In this document: positions 31,080-41,060 of the stretch, one piece after another
Layout: every line of letters starts with the position of its first letter
How positions within the stretch are numbered: position 1 is the first letter of the stretch
Assembly (NCBI GenBank): GCA_948474755.1
Contig: CAOLHI010001282.1
Coordinates: forward strand, 248,001 to 312,000
Source of the DNA: Ctenosaura bakeri
Taxonomy: Eukaryota; Chordata; Lepidosauria; Squamata; Iguanidae
Direction: 5' to 3'
Length of the DNA: 64,000 nucleotides
The notes under the pieces: model-generated
Databases searched by the model: none
What the model was told of the DNA's origin: nothing
What the model saw: the letters and a program-made list of their open reading frames with translations, nothing else
Translations under genes and position numbers: made by a program

Positions 31080-31480
31080 ACACATTTACCAGATAGTCAT
31101 TGAGCAAAGATTTATTTATTAGCCTGAGCATGATTGATTTATTTGAGTTTTGTTTGAGCAAGTTAATTACAAACGATAACTTACAAGGTATGCTTTGCAG
31201 CACAGCAACCATGCTTCTTACCCCTCCTCTTGACCCATCCCCTTACTGTTTGGGGCAGAGATAACGTCACCGTGTTGATAACATGCTGACTAGTGTCTGG
31301 ATCAACAGTGTGGCTCGTTTGGATCCCTTACCTGGGAAAGATTAAATGGTCAGTGCCATTAATAATCTACTCAGCCAGGAGCCAGAGTTTTCAATCGTGT
31401 CCGGTGAGAAAAGACATTTCACTTCATGGGAAAGTCTAATATTTAAACTGATGTTTAAATAAGGAGAAGGGGAGGAACTA
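31080..31480. promoter_or_regulatory. Candidate conserved non-coding element
   Basis: A unique block with TTTATTTATTAGCCTGAGC, ATGATTGATTTATTTGAG, GCAAGTTAATTACAAACG, CAGAGATAACGTCACCG and GTGCCATTAATAATCTAC. PBX/HOX-type TGATTGAT, TAATTA and a CRE-like ACGTCA half-site are visible. It is one of the densest motif clusters in the window; a developmental enhancer is the natural guess, not shown. Confidence 0.37.
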
Positions 31481-32689
31481 TGAAGTCAGGATCACAGGGT
31501 AAAAAAAGTTATCTGGAGACTTCAGTACTTGATAAGAGTTCTGCAATTCCAAACTTTCCGGTTGATTCTAAAAAAAAAATAAGTGCAAATATCTTGTGGT
31601 TATGACTCCAGATTCCTCCTTTAGCCACTTATGAGTACTAGACAGAGCTTGGGAAATTTACTGTATTTTTCTGGACTACAACTCCCAGAATCCCCCAGAG
31701 CTTGGAAAATCATTGGTTTTTAAAAAAATGGACTCTTTCAGGTTCTGGTGCTGTAATTTCCCATCAGCTTTTCTGAAGCAACACAATGAAGATCAGGCCC
31801 AGTCAAAATGGTGGCCCATGAACCAGTGATGGTCCACGAGCCATTAGCTGCTGGTACCCAATAGGTATAAATATGGTGCCAGTCCTTGGCATATGGAAGG
31901 GAAGGCTGTCACTCCCTGACATCAGACGTCTTAAGAAATACTGTTGTAGATCATCACAATAGGACTACAATAGTATTAGTTGCCATTGTTCTCTCTCTCA
32001 CTATCCACACCCACCCACCACCACCTCCACACTCAGTAGAAACCAGTAGGTAGAAAGGAGAGGTTTTCCTCCTGTCCATTGACAGGAGTTATAGTTCAGA
32101 ATAAACTCACAACTACCTTGGTTTTAAGTTGAAAAAATTATCTTCTCATCCATTTTCCACCAACAATGAGATCCACAAAAGCTGCATTGTGCACTGGGAA
32201 CAGAGAATTAATTCATTATAGCTTAGAACCAGTTTTAAGTATTTGTGAATTACTCAGACATTACAAGTAATCCCCTTGAACTCAGTTACTTCTAAGTAAG
32301 CATGCATAAGATGGGATTGTAAGAATTCCATCTAGATATAAGACTTTGAAGCTTCTGTAAACCCATAGCAGGTGTGGGCAACTGGCTGATGGACTACAAC
32401 TCTCAGCATTCCTTGCCACTGACAATGTTGGAGTGCTGATGGGATTTGCAACTCAACAACATCTGGAGGGACATAAGTTGCCCATCTCAGATAAATGGAC
32501 TCAACTCACAAATACTCAAAACTGGTGCTAAGCTATAATGAATTAATTCTGTTTGTCATTGTTGTAGCTAATAATGATTTTTTTAAAAAAAATGGCATAA
32601 TTGATGGCATTATATAAATAACATGGTATACTGATGTGGCTATAAAAATAAATAATGGCAGGAATTCTGTTGGGGCATCAGTGGACTTA
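31481..32689. other. Mostly unassigned; two short palindromic repeats
   Basis: Members of the 'actacaactccc' family lie at 31640-31715 (GGACTACAACTCCCAGAATC) and 32380-32490 (GGACTACAACTCTCAGC). The rest shows no gene or named repeat. A 'ggcccatgaaccagtgatgg' repeat-like phrase occurs near 31812. Confidence 0.4.
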
Positions 32690-33030
32690 CATCTGTGGGA
32701 CTTACATCTGTAAGTGGACTTATAGTTTTGAGAATTAAAATTGCACAGTTGTGTAATGTCCGTATCCAGCGGGGGTCTGCTGTTATGTTACTAAGTAGTA
32801 GAGCCAGCAAAGTGAGCAATGGGCATTGGTGTCTGATGCACTGGTTCCCACTAACAATGGACCAATATACATTGGTGCCCAATGCACAGCAGACAAATCC
32901 ACAATGGGACTGACACACAAGATGGATGCACAGTGGTCCCAAACTGCATCACATCGGTGTCAATGAGCACTGGGCACCAAGATGCATTTGGCAACCTTGC
33001 CAGTGTCCTCATCTTTGAATTCAGCAACCA
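32690..33030. repeat. 'V-repeat' copy, diverged
   Basis: Contains the family words GTGCCCAATGCACAGC, ACAATGGG and 'tgatgcactgg', but the conserved 3' part seen at 13.3 and 46.5 kb is not clear. A perfect duplication 'gtgggacttacatctgt' / 'ggacttacatctgtaagtgg' lies at the start (about 32683-32715). Confidence 0.35.
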
Positions 33031-33380
33031 GGCTTTTTAGCGCCTCTGCTGTGTAGTTAAAATATACACAAAGATACGGAACGTAGCAGGTCAAATAGGA
33101 CTGTGGTGAACAATAATAATAATAATGTGCTGACATGTGATGGGCTGGGACCATCTCATTTCTTTTCAACAGATTAGGCCCACCCTACCATTAGGCAGAG
33201 TGAGACAGGTTTCTGGTCTCATAATGAAAAGTCAAGCAAAAATTATTAATTAATTAATTATTATTGGGTTAGATCCAGACTCAGCCATGCTTAGAGCAGA
33301 CTAGTTGAAATCCATGGGACTTTAGTTAGTGCCTAAATTCTAGTGTTAGCCTTGAACAGAACAGAGCCATTGAATCACCT

Positions 33381-33598
33381 GGGGCTCATTCACATTGCAC
33401 AGTTATAGCACTATTATTCTACTTTAATGGCAATGGTTCCATCCTGTGAAATCCTGGGATTGCCAGTTTAGAGAGGAGTGCTTTGAATTCTCTGCCAAAT
33501 AGCTCTAGTGCAAACTGCAAACCCCAGGATTCCATAGGCTGGAACTATTGCAGTTGAAAAGTAATAATAGTGTTACAATAATATCATGCAAATGGGCC
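33381..33598. mobile_element. Fold-2 hairpin element
   Basis: Ends GGGGCTCATTCACATTGC and ATCATGCAAATGGGCC, arms GGCAATGGTTCCATCC and GGCTGGAACTATTGC. The loop is 'tctgccaaatagctctagt'. Confidence 0.8.
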
Positions 33599-34175
33599 TC
33601 TGTACTTATCTCTGTTTTGGCTCACTATTCAAAATTTGATTCCATGGTTCTATTCTAGTTGGGACTAACCAATAGAATTGTATCCCAAGTCTCACTGCTT
33701 TCAGTGGGGATATTTTTAAGTAGGAACAAATCTGGATCCAACTCGCTGTATTTTTACAATCCACGAAGCAGCAGTTGTGCAATTTTCTGCTTCAGGTGCT
33801 GACATAGCTTGGTTGGCTTTGAATCCTCTGCAGAAAATGTGCTATTCCCCAGGCAACCAAGTTGTTTTGGGATAGTCCCACAACATACACAATTGAAGGC
33901 TGAAAATCCTGTGTACATTTTTCTGAAGATATATCCCACTGAAAGAGTGGGAACTACATCCAAGCTGGCATGCAAAACAGCCATCTATGAGCCTGCCCTA
34001 CTTAGAAATGAAAGGTTAACATTCCCTCTACTGCACCCCCTACACTGAGGTCTGCATCTGATAACAGAACTTGAAAGAGCTACTTTTTCAGGTTATTCTA
34101 GTCATTGATCTAAATATTCATTCACCTTTTGACTATAGTTCCCAGAATCCACCAGCCACTATGAAAGCTTTGCGC

Positions 34176-34758
34176 ATGTTTTCCAACTATCCTGATTTGG
34201 CAGGGACAGTCCTGATTTGTCCTCTACCATCCCACTGTTGCAACTTCTTTTACAATGTCTCAGTTTCTCCCTCCTCCTCCCATTTGTCCCCTTAGTCCTC
34301 AGCTTATTTCAATTACTGAAAACAGAGCTGAAAGTGCAAAAACAGTTTGCATTCAATTAATCCAGCAGAATGAAGGGGACAGGAGGGAGCAGAATCTGGC
34401 CTTTCCCAGTAGGCTCAGGCAAAAGCAAACTGCTGTAGACTCTCTTAGCTGGTATGTTCTTCCCTGTTAATAACTTCTGCCATCTTCATTCCACCCTAGT
34501 GTTGTTTAGTCAAATGTGTCCCAGGCCATTTCTGCACTAGACTGTTATAGTGCTATTATTCCACTTTCAACATCTCATGCAATCCTGGGGGTTGTAGTTT
34601 ACTGAGGCCAAAGAACTCTCTGGTTGGGAATTCTAAATGCCGCTCCCTAAACTGTAAACCCCAGGATTCCATAGGATGCTGAAAGTGGAATAATAACACT
34701 ATAACAGTCTAGTGTGGAAATAGCCCCTGTTTTCAACTGTGAAATGTTGGAAGGTGTG
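34176..34758 (+). mobile_element. 'TC-unit' DNA repeat carrying Fold-1
   Basis: Complete unit from ATGTTTTCCAACTATCC, through TTTCTCCCTCCTCCTCCC, CTTATTTCAATTACTGAAA, GTTTGCATTCAATTAATCC and a purine block, to TGTGTCCCA. Fold-1 follows, then TTTTCAACTGTGAAATGTTGG-like 3' end. Without the insertion it would be about 370 bp. Confidence 0.78.
34524..34725. mobile_element. Fold-1 hairpin element in a TC-unit
   Basis: Ends GGCCATTTCTGCACTAGAC and GTGTGGAAATAGCC; loop AGAACTCTCTGGTTGGGAA. It occupies the same junction and has the same loop orientation as the 24.48 kb copy. Confidence 0.87.
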
Positions 34759-34879
34759 TGTGTGTGTACTTTGGAGACCAAAAAACCCAATGTATCCAAG
34801 CAATAATATATATCCTTTGTGATGAGGCAGAGAACCATCCAGAAAGATTAATTTGCAAATGGTATGGGGGTTGTTTGGT

Positions 34880-35460
34880 CACATAAGAAAATAAATCCAT
34901 TGCAAAAGAAAATGGCCATTGAAGGCTTGGCTCCCATTTAAATTAGTCAGGAGAATGGCACTGAGATGCCTGAGGATCCCTTTGAAACCTCCAGCCTTGT
35001 TAGGGAAAGATTTCATGACAAAACAGCACCCAGAGCCATAGTGGAGCTCCACTAATTACCGCTAAGAATCAACTTCTCGGAGAGCCACACACTGAGGCTT
35101 TTCTTCTGGCTGACAGACAACTGTCAGCCGGGCAAGAGCTACTAATTAGTAATTGATAAATATAAGTGTGCTGTCTTCCCGGAGTAGAGTACCACTTGAT
35201 GATAGTAATTAATTGTTCATTGATTCCCATAGGCTGACGTGAGGCCTGTTCTGGTGCTTGTGTGCCTTTCGTGTTAGCCGATAGAGGTGAGAGCATCTGG
35301 CTGGAGCAAGTGGCAAAGAGGCTCCAGATTCCCCAAAGCTGCTGTGGGAGGGGGCGATATGGAAGGAGAACCTGTCTGGGAAATGATCACAAATGGATTA
35401 TAATTAAATTGAATACAGGAAATATCTTTGATGTTGAGCATCCGGAGGGGCAAGGGGGGA
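34880..35460. promoter_or_regulatory. Candidate conserved non-coding element with TGACAG palindrome and TAATTA cluster
   Basis: Unique sequence. A perfect inverted repeat GGCTGACAG-ACAA-CTGTCAGCC (35108-35129) pairs two TGACAG cores, the site preferred by MEIS/PREP/TGIF homeodomain proteins. Twelve bases on, ACTAATTAGTAATTGATA (35141-35158) and further AGTAATTAATTG (35204-35215) give homeodomain cores. No exon-like frame fits. This is the best single enhancer candidate in the window by motif content; function is inferred. Confidence 0.42.
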
Positions 35461-35540
35461 CCTAATCTGCCTGAAGCAGCAAGGAAGAAGAGTGTAAGGG
35501 GGGGGGAATAGAAAGAAGAAAAAAGGGATAAATACTGGCT

Positions 35541-35581
35541 TATATTATATTATATTATATTATATTATATTATATTATATT
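35541..35581 (+). repeat. (TATAT)n pentanucleotide microsatellite
   Basis: Eight uninterrupted TATAT-phase units. Uninterrupted arrays of this kind are usually polymorphic. Confidence 0.95.
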
Positions 35582-35633
35582 GAAACCAATATTTATTTCC
35601 TTTTTCCATTTCTGTGTTTTTTCCCCCATAATT

Positions 35634-35820
35634 GCCAGTATGGTATAGTGATTCAAGCATTGGACTATGACCCTAGAGACCAGGGTTTGATTCCCCATTT
35701 GGCTATGGGAACCCACTGGGTAACCTTTGGTGTGTCACACATTCTCAGCCTCAGAACACCCCGTGAGAGTTTCACCTTAGAGTTACCATGATGACTGTTA
35801 TGATGGCACACACCAACAAG
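35634..35820 (+). mobile_element. tRNA-derived SINE, internally deleted
   Basis: Head GCCAGTATGGTATAGTGATT and B-box GGGTTTGATTCC are good, followed by the body to 'cattctcagcctcagaac'. About 45 bp of the middle are missing, then the tail 'gttaccatgatgactgtta'. Confidence 0.78.
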
Positions 35821-35834
35821 AGTGAAACTATAGC

Positions 35835-36060
35835 GTATAGTGAAACACACTGATTGTGCAACACGACCCTTGTGAAAAATGGCAATGTGACACAATTGAA
35901 ACTGGACACCAAATGTGCAACCCAGTGTGTGTACGCATCCTAATGCAATGAACAATATACAGCTATGCACAGTGTGTGATGTGCAGTCACAAATACGGTT
36001 GTCAAACTGAAAACTGGAGAAGGTTTGTGTACCTTTAAACTCCCTTTTGTACACAGCCAT
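35835..36060. repeat. 'V-repeat' copy, diverged
   Basis: Words GTGCAACACGACCC, ATGTGCAACCCAGTG and TGCAATGAACAATA place it in the family. It runs directly on from the SINE. The conserved 3' block is missing. The minus frame 35665-36060 (131 codons) spans SINE and V-repeat and is not a gene. Confidence 0.35.
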
Positions 36061-36298
36061 TAAAGATATAGGAGCCTGCTCCAGATTTTACCCAGCTCTT
36101 CATTTCTAAATGGAATGGGAGAGGACTGACAAAAGTGGTAGAGAGGCTCAGAGCTCCCCTAAAATTAACCCAGTCATCAAAAATCTTGAGAAGCAGGCAG
36201 GCAGATATGGAAGCAGGTAGTTAGTGAGGCATCTCAGACTTATGTGTCAAACTGGGCCAAAACACAGGCCCTCAGATTACTCAGAACCATTTAAATGT

Positions 36299-36877
36299 AT
36301 ATCCTCCAACATTTCACAGATGAAAACTGGGACATATGTGACTGAGCAACATCAGGGTGTCGTCAAGATGGCAAAAGTTATCAGGGAAGAAGAACAAACA
36401 AGCTAGCAGTTTTCGTTGAGTCCAGTCATGTAGGAACAGAGGGCAGGGGGGCACTTCACTCTGGGTGGCAATGTTTTTTGGGCATCCCGGCTCATAGCCA
36501 CTCCCCTGCATACCCTGACCACACACCATGCACTGCAGCCATGCCCCACACACCGAGGACATGTCCTCATGCACCAAGGACACGCTCCCATGCAGCATAG
36601 CCCTGCCCCCCCTCCTACCCCCCTCCACATACTCCAAGCTCCACCACTACTTGAGTCTATAGGGAAGGTCAAGATTCTGGCCCCTCCTTTCCTGTCCCCT
36701 CTGCTAATTGAGTGCAAACTGCTTTTGTACTTTGAACTCAGTTCATAGCAACTGCAATAAGCTGAGGACAGACCGAGAAAGTGAGGGGAGGAGAGAGGCT
36801 TTTAAAAGGAGCTGAAAGGTGGGATGACATGGGAATAATCAGGATTGTCCCTAACAAATCAGGACAGTTGGTGGATA
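36299..36877 (-). mobile_element. 'TC-unit' DNA repeat, minus strand, split by a hAT element
   Basis: Reversed unit: ATATCCTCCAACATTTCAC, 'agatgaaaactgggacatat', then after the hAT insertion 'ctaattgagtgcaaactgc', 'gcaactgcaataagctgag' and the purine complement, to CAGGACAGTTGGTGGATA. The GTGTCC/TTTTCATC junction (reversed) is uninterrupted, so this is another empty site for Fold-1. Confidence 0.72.
36423..36649 (-). mobile_element. Non-autonomous hAT element nested in a TC-unit
   Basis: Outside the element stand GTTGAGTC (36415-36422) and CTTGAGTC (36650-36657), a 7/8 target duplication. The right end, reversed, reads TAGTGGTGGAGCTTGG, close to the CAGTGGCGGAGCTTGG end of the 21.88 kb copy. 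The interior is C-rich with 'ccaaggacacgctccc'-like words and has no transposase. Confidence 0.78.
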
Positions 36878-37564
36878 AGGTAAACAGGGGGAAAAAGTTC
36901 CAAGTTTCAAATTGTACATAGATTGATACGCTTTGCAGGGGGCAATGTTATGGGGCCTCTTAAACTTGACATACCTTCGGGCAGTGGTGGGGATCATGTG
37001 CGCTTCTAAATGTCTTTGACATCACCTCCCAACATTCCTCACTACTGACTTGTAATTCTTATTCCTTCCATGGGGTCTTAGCATGGCTTAATCCAGTCTT
37101 GATCATAAACTGAAGCCGTTTAGGGCTTGTAAGGTAAAATACTGGCTGAAATGATTCAGCAGGATGATAACATAAGCAAATGACTTAAATACAGGATTCA
37201 AAATAAAACGTAGTTCCCCAACATAGTGTTTTATTGCTTCTGTCACGTGGTGAAGCAAGACGACAAAAATGAACGGTTTGAGTAACATGAAGGAACTCCT
37301 TACCGCAGGCCTACTGCATATTTTCTGGAAGACCTAAAGCTGCCAATCTATTTTCCCTTAAAAATTAAATTTGCTTCCAAAAGGGTTCCTGAGGGCGCAT
37401 TCCAGCATGTCCATTAAACTATTACTGATCATTTTCACTGCATAAACCTAAAATAGAGACCATCTGCTAATAGAAATGACCAAAATGTTACAGAAAAAAA
37501 ATTGAATCAAAGTGAAGTAAGGTATAGAAAATACCATTAAACAACTAAGCTGAACTTGGGCAGA
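36878..37564. other. Unassigned non-coding sequence
   Basis: No gene or named repeat. Open frames are 61 codons or fewer. Confidence 0.4.
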
Positions 37565-37667
37565 GGAGGGGAGATGTTCCCAATCAAACTGAACAGTTGA
37601 ATTGTTGGAGAAGCATGGGAAATAACACAAATTTCCAAAACTGTATATTTTTGTAAATTCTTACTAG
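37565..37667 (+). repeat. Unit flanking a Fold-2 element (composite A, second copy)
   Basis: Matches 11770-11908 in order: 'aatcaaactgaacagttga', GGGAAATAACACAAATTTCC, 'tatttttgtaaattcttac'. It lies directly left of Fold-2, as at 11.9 kb. Confidence 0.6.
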
Positions 37668-37869
37668 GGGCCCTTTCATACTAACACAATTAGAGCACCA
37701 TGATTCCACTGCAACAATTATGGCTGCATTCCATGGAATCTGGGGTTTGTAGTTTGGTTGAGGCACAAGACCTCTCCCACTAATAATTCAAAATACCTCT
37801 CCCTATCCTCCAAATCCCAGGACTCCCTGGGATGTTGTTACAGCAGTTGCAGTGGAATCATAACACTAT
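37668..37869. mobile_element. Fold-2 hairpin element, right end lost
   Basis: Left end GGGGCCCTTTCATACTAAC; loop 'aagacctctcccactaata'. The right arm stops at ATCATAACACTAT where a different DNA transposon begins at 37870. Confidence 0.75.
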
Positions 37870-38310
37870 GGCTCTTTTCGCATGGCATTTTCCATGCAAA
37901 AGAGGGCCTGGAGCGTCACGCGATTGTGAGGAGCGAACTGCATGATGCACTCACAATTGCGCAACGCTCCAGGGGCTGGCAGGTGCCGATTGGGCACCTT
38001 TTCATTTTCGGCTAGAAGCTGAAAATGGTGTGCAAGCGCGCATTGCTCCCGGGTGCGTGCACTTACCTGGCATGCGGAGCCTCAAGAGCCACGCCAGTCA
38101 CGCTTCCTGCCCCAGTGCAGCCTGGGAAACTCCCAGGCTGCACTGCAAGGAAGAGTTGGGGGTCTCACACAAGCAGGCAGCTCGGGCGGAGCCAAAGGAC
38201 TCCGGATGTGAGAGCCTCTCTCCAGAGGCTGTTCACACAATCCCCGCATCCCAGCGCTGGAAAAAGGTAAGGTGCAGAAAGCGCCTAAGACTGTGTGATG
38301 AGAAAGGGCC
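37870..38310. mobile_element. Non-autonomous DNA transposon, C/G-rich family, copy 2
   Basis: Ends GGCTCTTTTCGCATGGC and CTGTGTGATGAGAAAGGGCC are imperfect inverted repeats. Interior CpG-rich DNA shares CCCCAGTGCAGCCTGGGAAA with the 14.4 kb element, and contains an inverted pair 'gcctgggaaactcccaggc'. The open frames 38030-38521 and 38082-38339 are chance products of this GC-rich interior. Confidence 0.62.
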
Positions 38311-38674
38311 CTGGGGCAAAACTGAAGATCGCCTTTCACAGCATGGAGCTTCTAGATTGTTGCTGCAACTGGTTGCATGGATAGTTTCCCAGCTATTGTT
38401 AGAGGCAGCACTTCATGTAGGAGTCTACAAAATCCTTCTGGGAAATTCTGCTGGCCTTATTGAAACTGTTATGACTTCCCTCAGATTGTTTCTACTCTTT
38501 CCCTTGAGGAGCTGCTTGTAAACTTCATGCATCAGCACAAGACATTTCAGTCCCCTCTCCCCAGCTACACTCTGCTCATCCCAGATCCCCCACAGAACCA
38601 GAACCAACATTGTAAGCATTTTATGATATTCTAACCCAAAAAGCTGTAAAATACCCCACAATTCGTACAATACC
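38311..38674. other. Unassigned non-coding sequence
   Basis: No gene or named repeat is seen. Confidence 0.35.
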
Positions 38675-38676
38675 AT

Positions 38677-38719
<43 letters not shown>

Positions 38720-38723
38720 TTTT
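38675..38723 (+). repeat. (TTTA)n tetranucleotide microsatellite
   Basis: About twelve TTTA units, the kind of tail array left by LINE or SINE 3' ends, though no element body is recognisable beside it. Confidence 0.95.
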
Positions 38724-39379
38724 AAAAAAACTAACTGCATTAATTGAACTGAGGATGACAGGGAGGAGGGAACAGCCAGAGTTCCTGGAACTGGTTGCAT
38801 GAGGATGATATCATCCTTCTGGACCTCCTGGGGATTTGCCAAGGAGTCCCAGGAGATCCAGGAAGGTGCCTGCTGCTCTGGCTTGTAATTTCTCTTTCTC
38901 ACTCTCCCCTGGCCACTGAACAGCTATGGAAGATGACCCAGCAACAGCAAGATCATAAGTCAGAGGTGGAGAAAATGTAGGCTGTCTCCTTTCTGTGGTT
39001 CTCAAGCCCTACTTTTGGAGCCCTAAAAACCTTCCTGGCAACCACCAAAATTCCCCAAACTTTTAAATATTATTTTTTCCTTCCAATTTTGGGGCATTTT
39101 TAAACCTGAAGTCAGCAAAATCTGACCCAAAACCCATCAATTGTTAACTTTAAAAAAGGTCTCCAATGTTCCAAACCAAAATCAACAACTGCCCCCATTC
39201 CCAATAGTTATATAAAAGCAACAGTTTGGGTCTCCCTACCCCACTCTACTGTCCTGAATCCCCAGACTCCAGAAAAAGAGGGTGATGGAAGGAGGGAGAG
39301 AGAGAAGAATGGAAGGAGGGAGAGAGAATAAACAAAACTCCTTTCCAGATAAAAAGCAAACCAGAAGTGCTGTTGGTCG
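38724..39379. other. Unassigned non-coding sequence
   Basis: No gene. An inverted/duplicated 'ggatgatatcatccttctgg' palindrome lies near 38803-38822. A GGGAGAGAGA-type purine repeat is at 39290-39330. Confidence 0.4.
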
Positions 39380-39625
39380 AGAACCTACATTGATGGAGAT
39401 GGAATGCAACTTCACGCTCATGGAGTTTCACAGTGGTTGCATGATTCCATTCTGATGCACAATGCAGGCTGTGTAAACAGTGCACCAGTGCAATGCACAC
39501 TGCAGGTTGAACTTTGTCTCCACAACCTTGAACTGAATGCAGATATTCCACATTGGACAAAAAGATCCAGCTGTTTCCAGAGGACAACTTACTCAAGCAG
39601 AAAATGTGTACAGGATTCCAGCTTT
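39380..39625 (+). repeat. 'V-repeat' copy, good
   Basis: Shows the family order: CTGATGCACAATGCAGG, 'cagtgcaatgcacactgc', CCTTGAACTGAATGCAG, 'atattccacattgg', then a weak 3' part. It is one of the three copies used to define the family. Confidence 0.5.
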
Positions 39626-39759
39626 TATCTCAATTTCAATCATGCCAGAAAGGAGGCTACTGCCTAGAGGTAAGACATAATGGGAAAATGGCCCCCAACC
39701 TCTGCATAGATGCTCACCCCAGTTTCAGTGCAAAGGCATTAGAAACTGGAAATTTTCCC

Positions 39760-40010
39760 ATCTTTTAATGCCCCCCCCCAAGTCATTTAGACCCAATAGA
39801 GACCTTTTTTTTTCTATAGGAAGTGATCAGGTGGCCAATTTTTGAGTCACTTCCTGATGGGAAAAAAGTCATATAAGAGCCTAGAAAAGAAGGGGGGTCG
39901 TATTGCACCCTCTTGGGGCATGAAGGGCATTTGGGGATAAAAATTGGAAAAATTAAAAACTTGGGAGGTGTGCTGGATGGCCTTGGGGGACCCTTAGGGG
40001 GACCCACCCA
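39760..40010 (-). mobile_element. Partial hAT-like repeat related to the 58.2 kb element
   Basis: Segments 'tttctataggaagtgatc', GTCACTTCCTGATGGG and 'ggggcatgaagggcatttg' resemble the interior of the 58196-58735 element ('aaggaaatgacttcagc', 'ggggcaatgaaaggcaatt'). Terminal repeats are absent. Confidence 0.35.
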
Positions 40011-40269
40011 ATCTAAATGTTACAATCTGGTAGCTTATGATACAAAACACACTATCCTCTGCTCCACCTCATCCTATCAACACCACAACAAAACACAAGG
40101 CAGCAGCATATACCAGCTTTTGTGCTTGGTGATATTCCTTCTGTACTATTTAATAAAAACACACTCATAACAGGTATCCAAAAGTTCTAATTCTGCTGCA
40201 AAAGGAATAGAACTATTTATCAACATAGCTGTATCTTTGTTGTTGGAGAAAAGTATTAATATATTGTAA

Positions 40270-40515
40270 GACCACCGTGGTATAGTGGTTTGAGTGTTGA
40301 ATTAGGACTCTGGAGACCAGGATTCTAATCTCTGTTCACCCATGGAAACCTGCTGGGTGACCTTGGGCAAGTCACACTCTCTCATCCTCAAGAAGAAGGC
40401 ATTGGCAAACCTCTGTGAAGAAATCTAGCCCAGAGATTCCCATGATAGATTTGCCTTAAGGTTGCCGTAAGTTAGAAATGGCTTGATGGCACAAAACAAC
40501 AACAGCAACAACAAC
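40270..40515 (+). mobile_element. tRNA-derived SINE, full-length
   Basis: Head CACCGTGGTATAGTGGTTTG (A box), 'agaccaggattctaatc' (B box, mutated), the conserved body and tail 'ggttgccgtaagttag', and an AAC repeat terminus CAACAACAGCAACAACAAC. No 5' truncation. Confidence 0.87.
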
Positions 40516-40599
40516 TTGCAGTTACTTATAAGTTACACACAACTAGTCACTTCTGTGCTCTGGGGAAAGAATAACCCCAAAGACTCCTCAGGTTTGATT

Positions 40600-41060
40600 C
40601 AGATCCTCTGGGGGCCAGAGATCCCCCCTCTGCCAGTTTTATAACAACAGATTTGATGAGTACTTAAAATTCCACCAGATTCTTTGCTGGTTTTGTTGCA
40701 ACAAATTAACATCTGACAAGTCATAGCACTTCATTCAAATTTGACATCACCTGCACATTTTAGAGTATTTTGCATTCTTTCTTTGCCCTCTTGTATCAGG
40801 AAATTAAATAAGATGGGAGGCAGCAGGGCAGAACCTTTCAATCCTCCACTTATTATACCATACTAGGTAGCCAGATATGGAACATTCACAGCAATCCTTT
40901 TTGAACATAGTTTCCAACTAGTAATGCTCTGGCCCTACAGTGGCAAAATCTGCCACACATTTCCTTTCCTTGTATTGGAGTAAGTCATGTGAGACAGTGT
41001 CAAAGGCCTTACTCTGTCAATTTAATAAAGTCAATTTATGGTGCCTATAAATTTTCTCAC
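40600..41060 (-). mobile_element. Possible CR1-type reverse transcriptase fragment, minus strand
   Basis: The plus-strand words 'tcaaatttgacatcacctgc', 'gtgtcaaaggccttactctg' and 'ataaagtcaatttatgg' resemble the antisense of the CR1 reverse transcriptase region. The frame is badly broken and the edges are uncertain. Confidence 0.33.

Noticed and set aside
38030..38521. 163-codon plus-strand open frame and CpG-rich patch that resembles a CpG-island exon
   Set aside because: The GC-rich part is a DNA transposon with inverted ends and a second copy at 14.4 kb.
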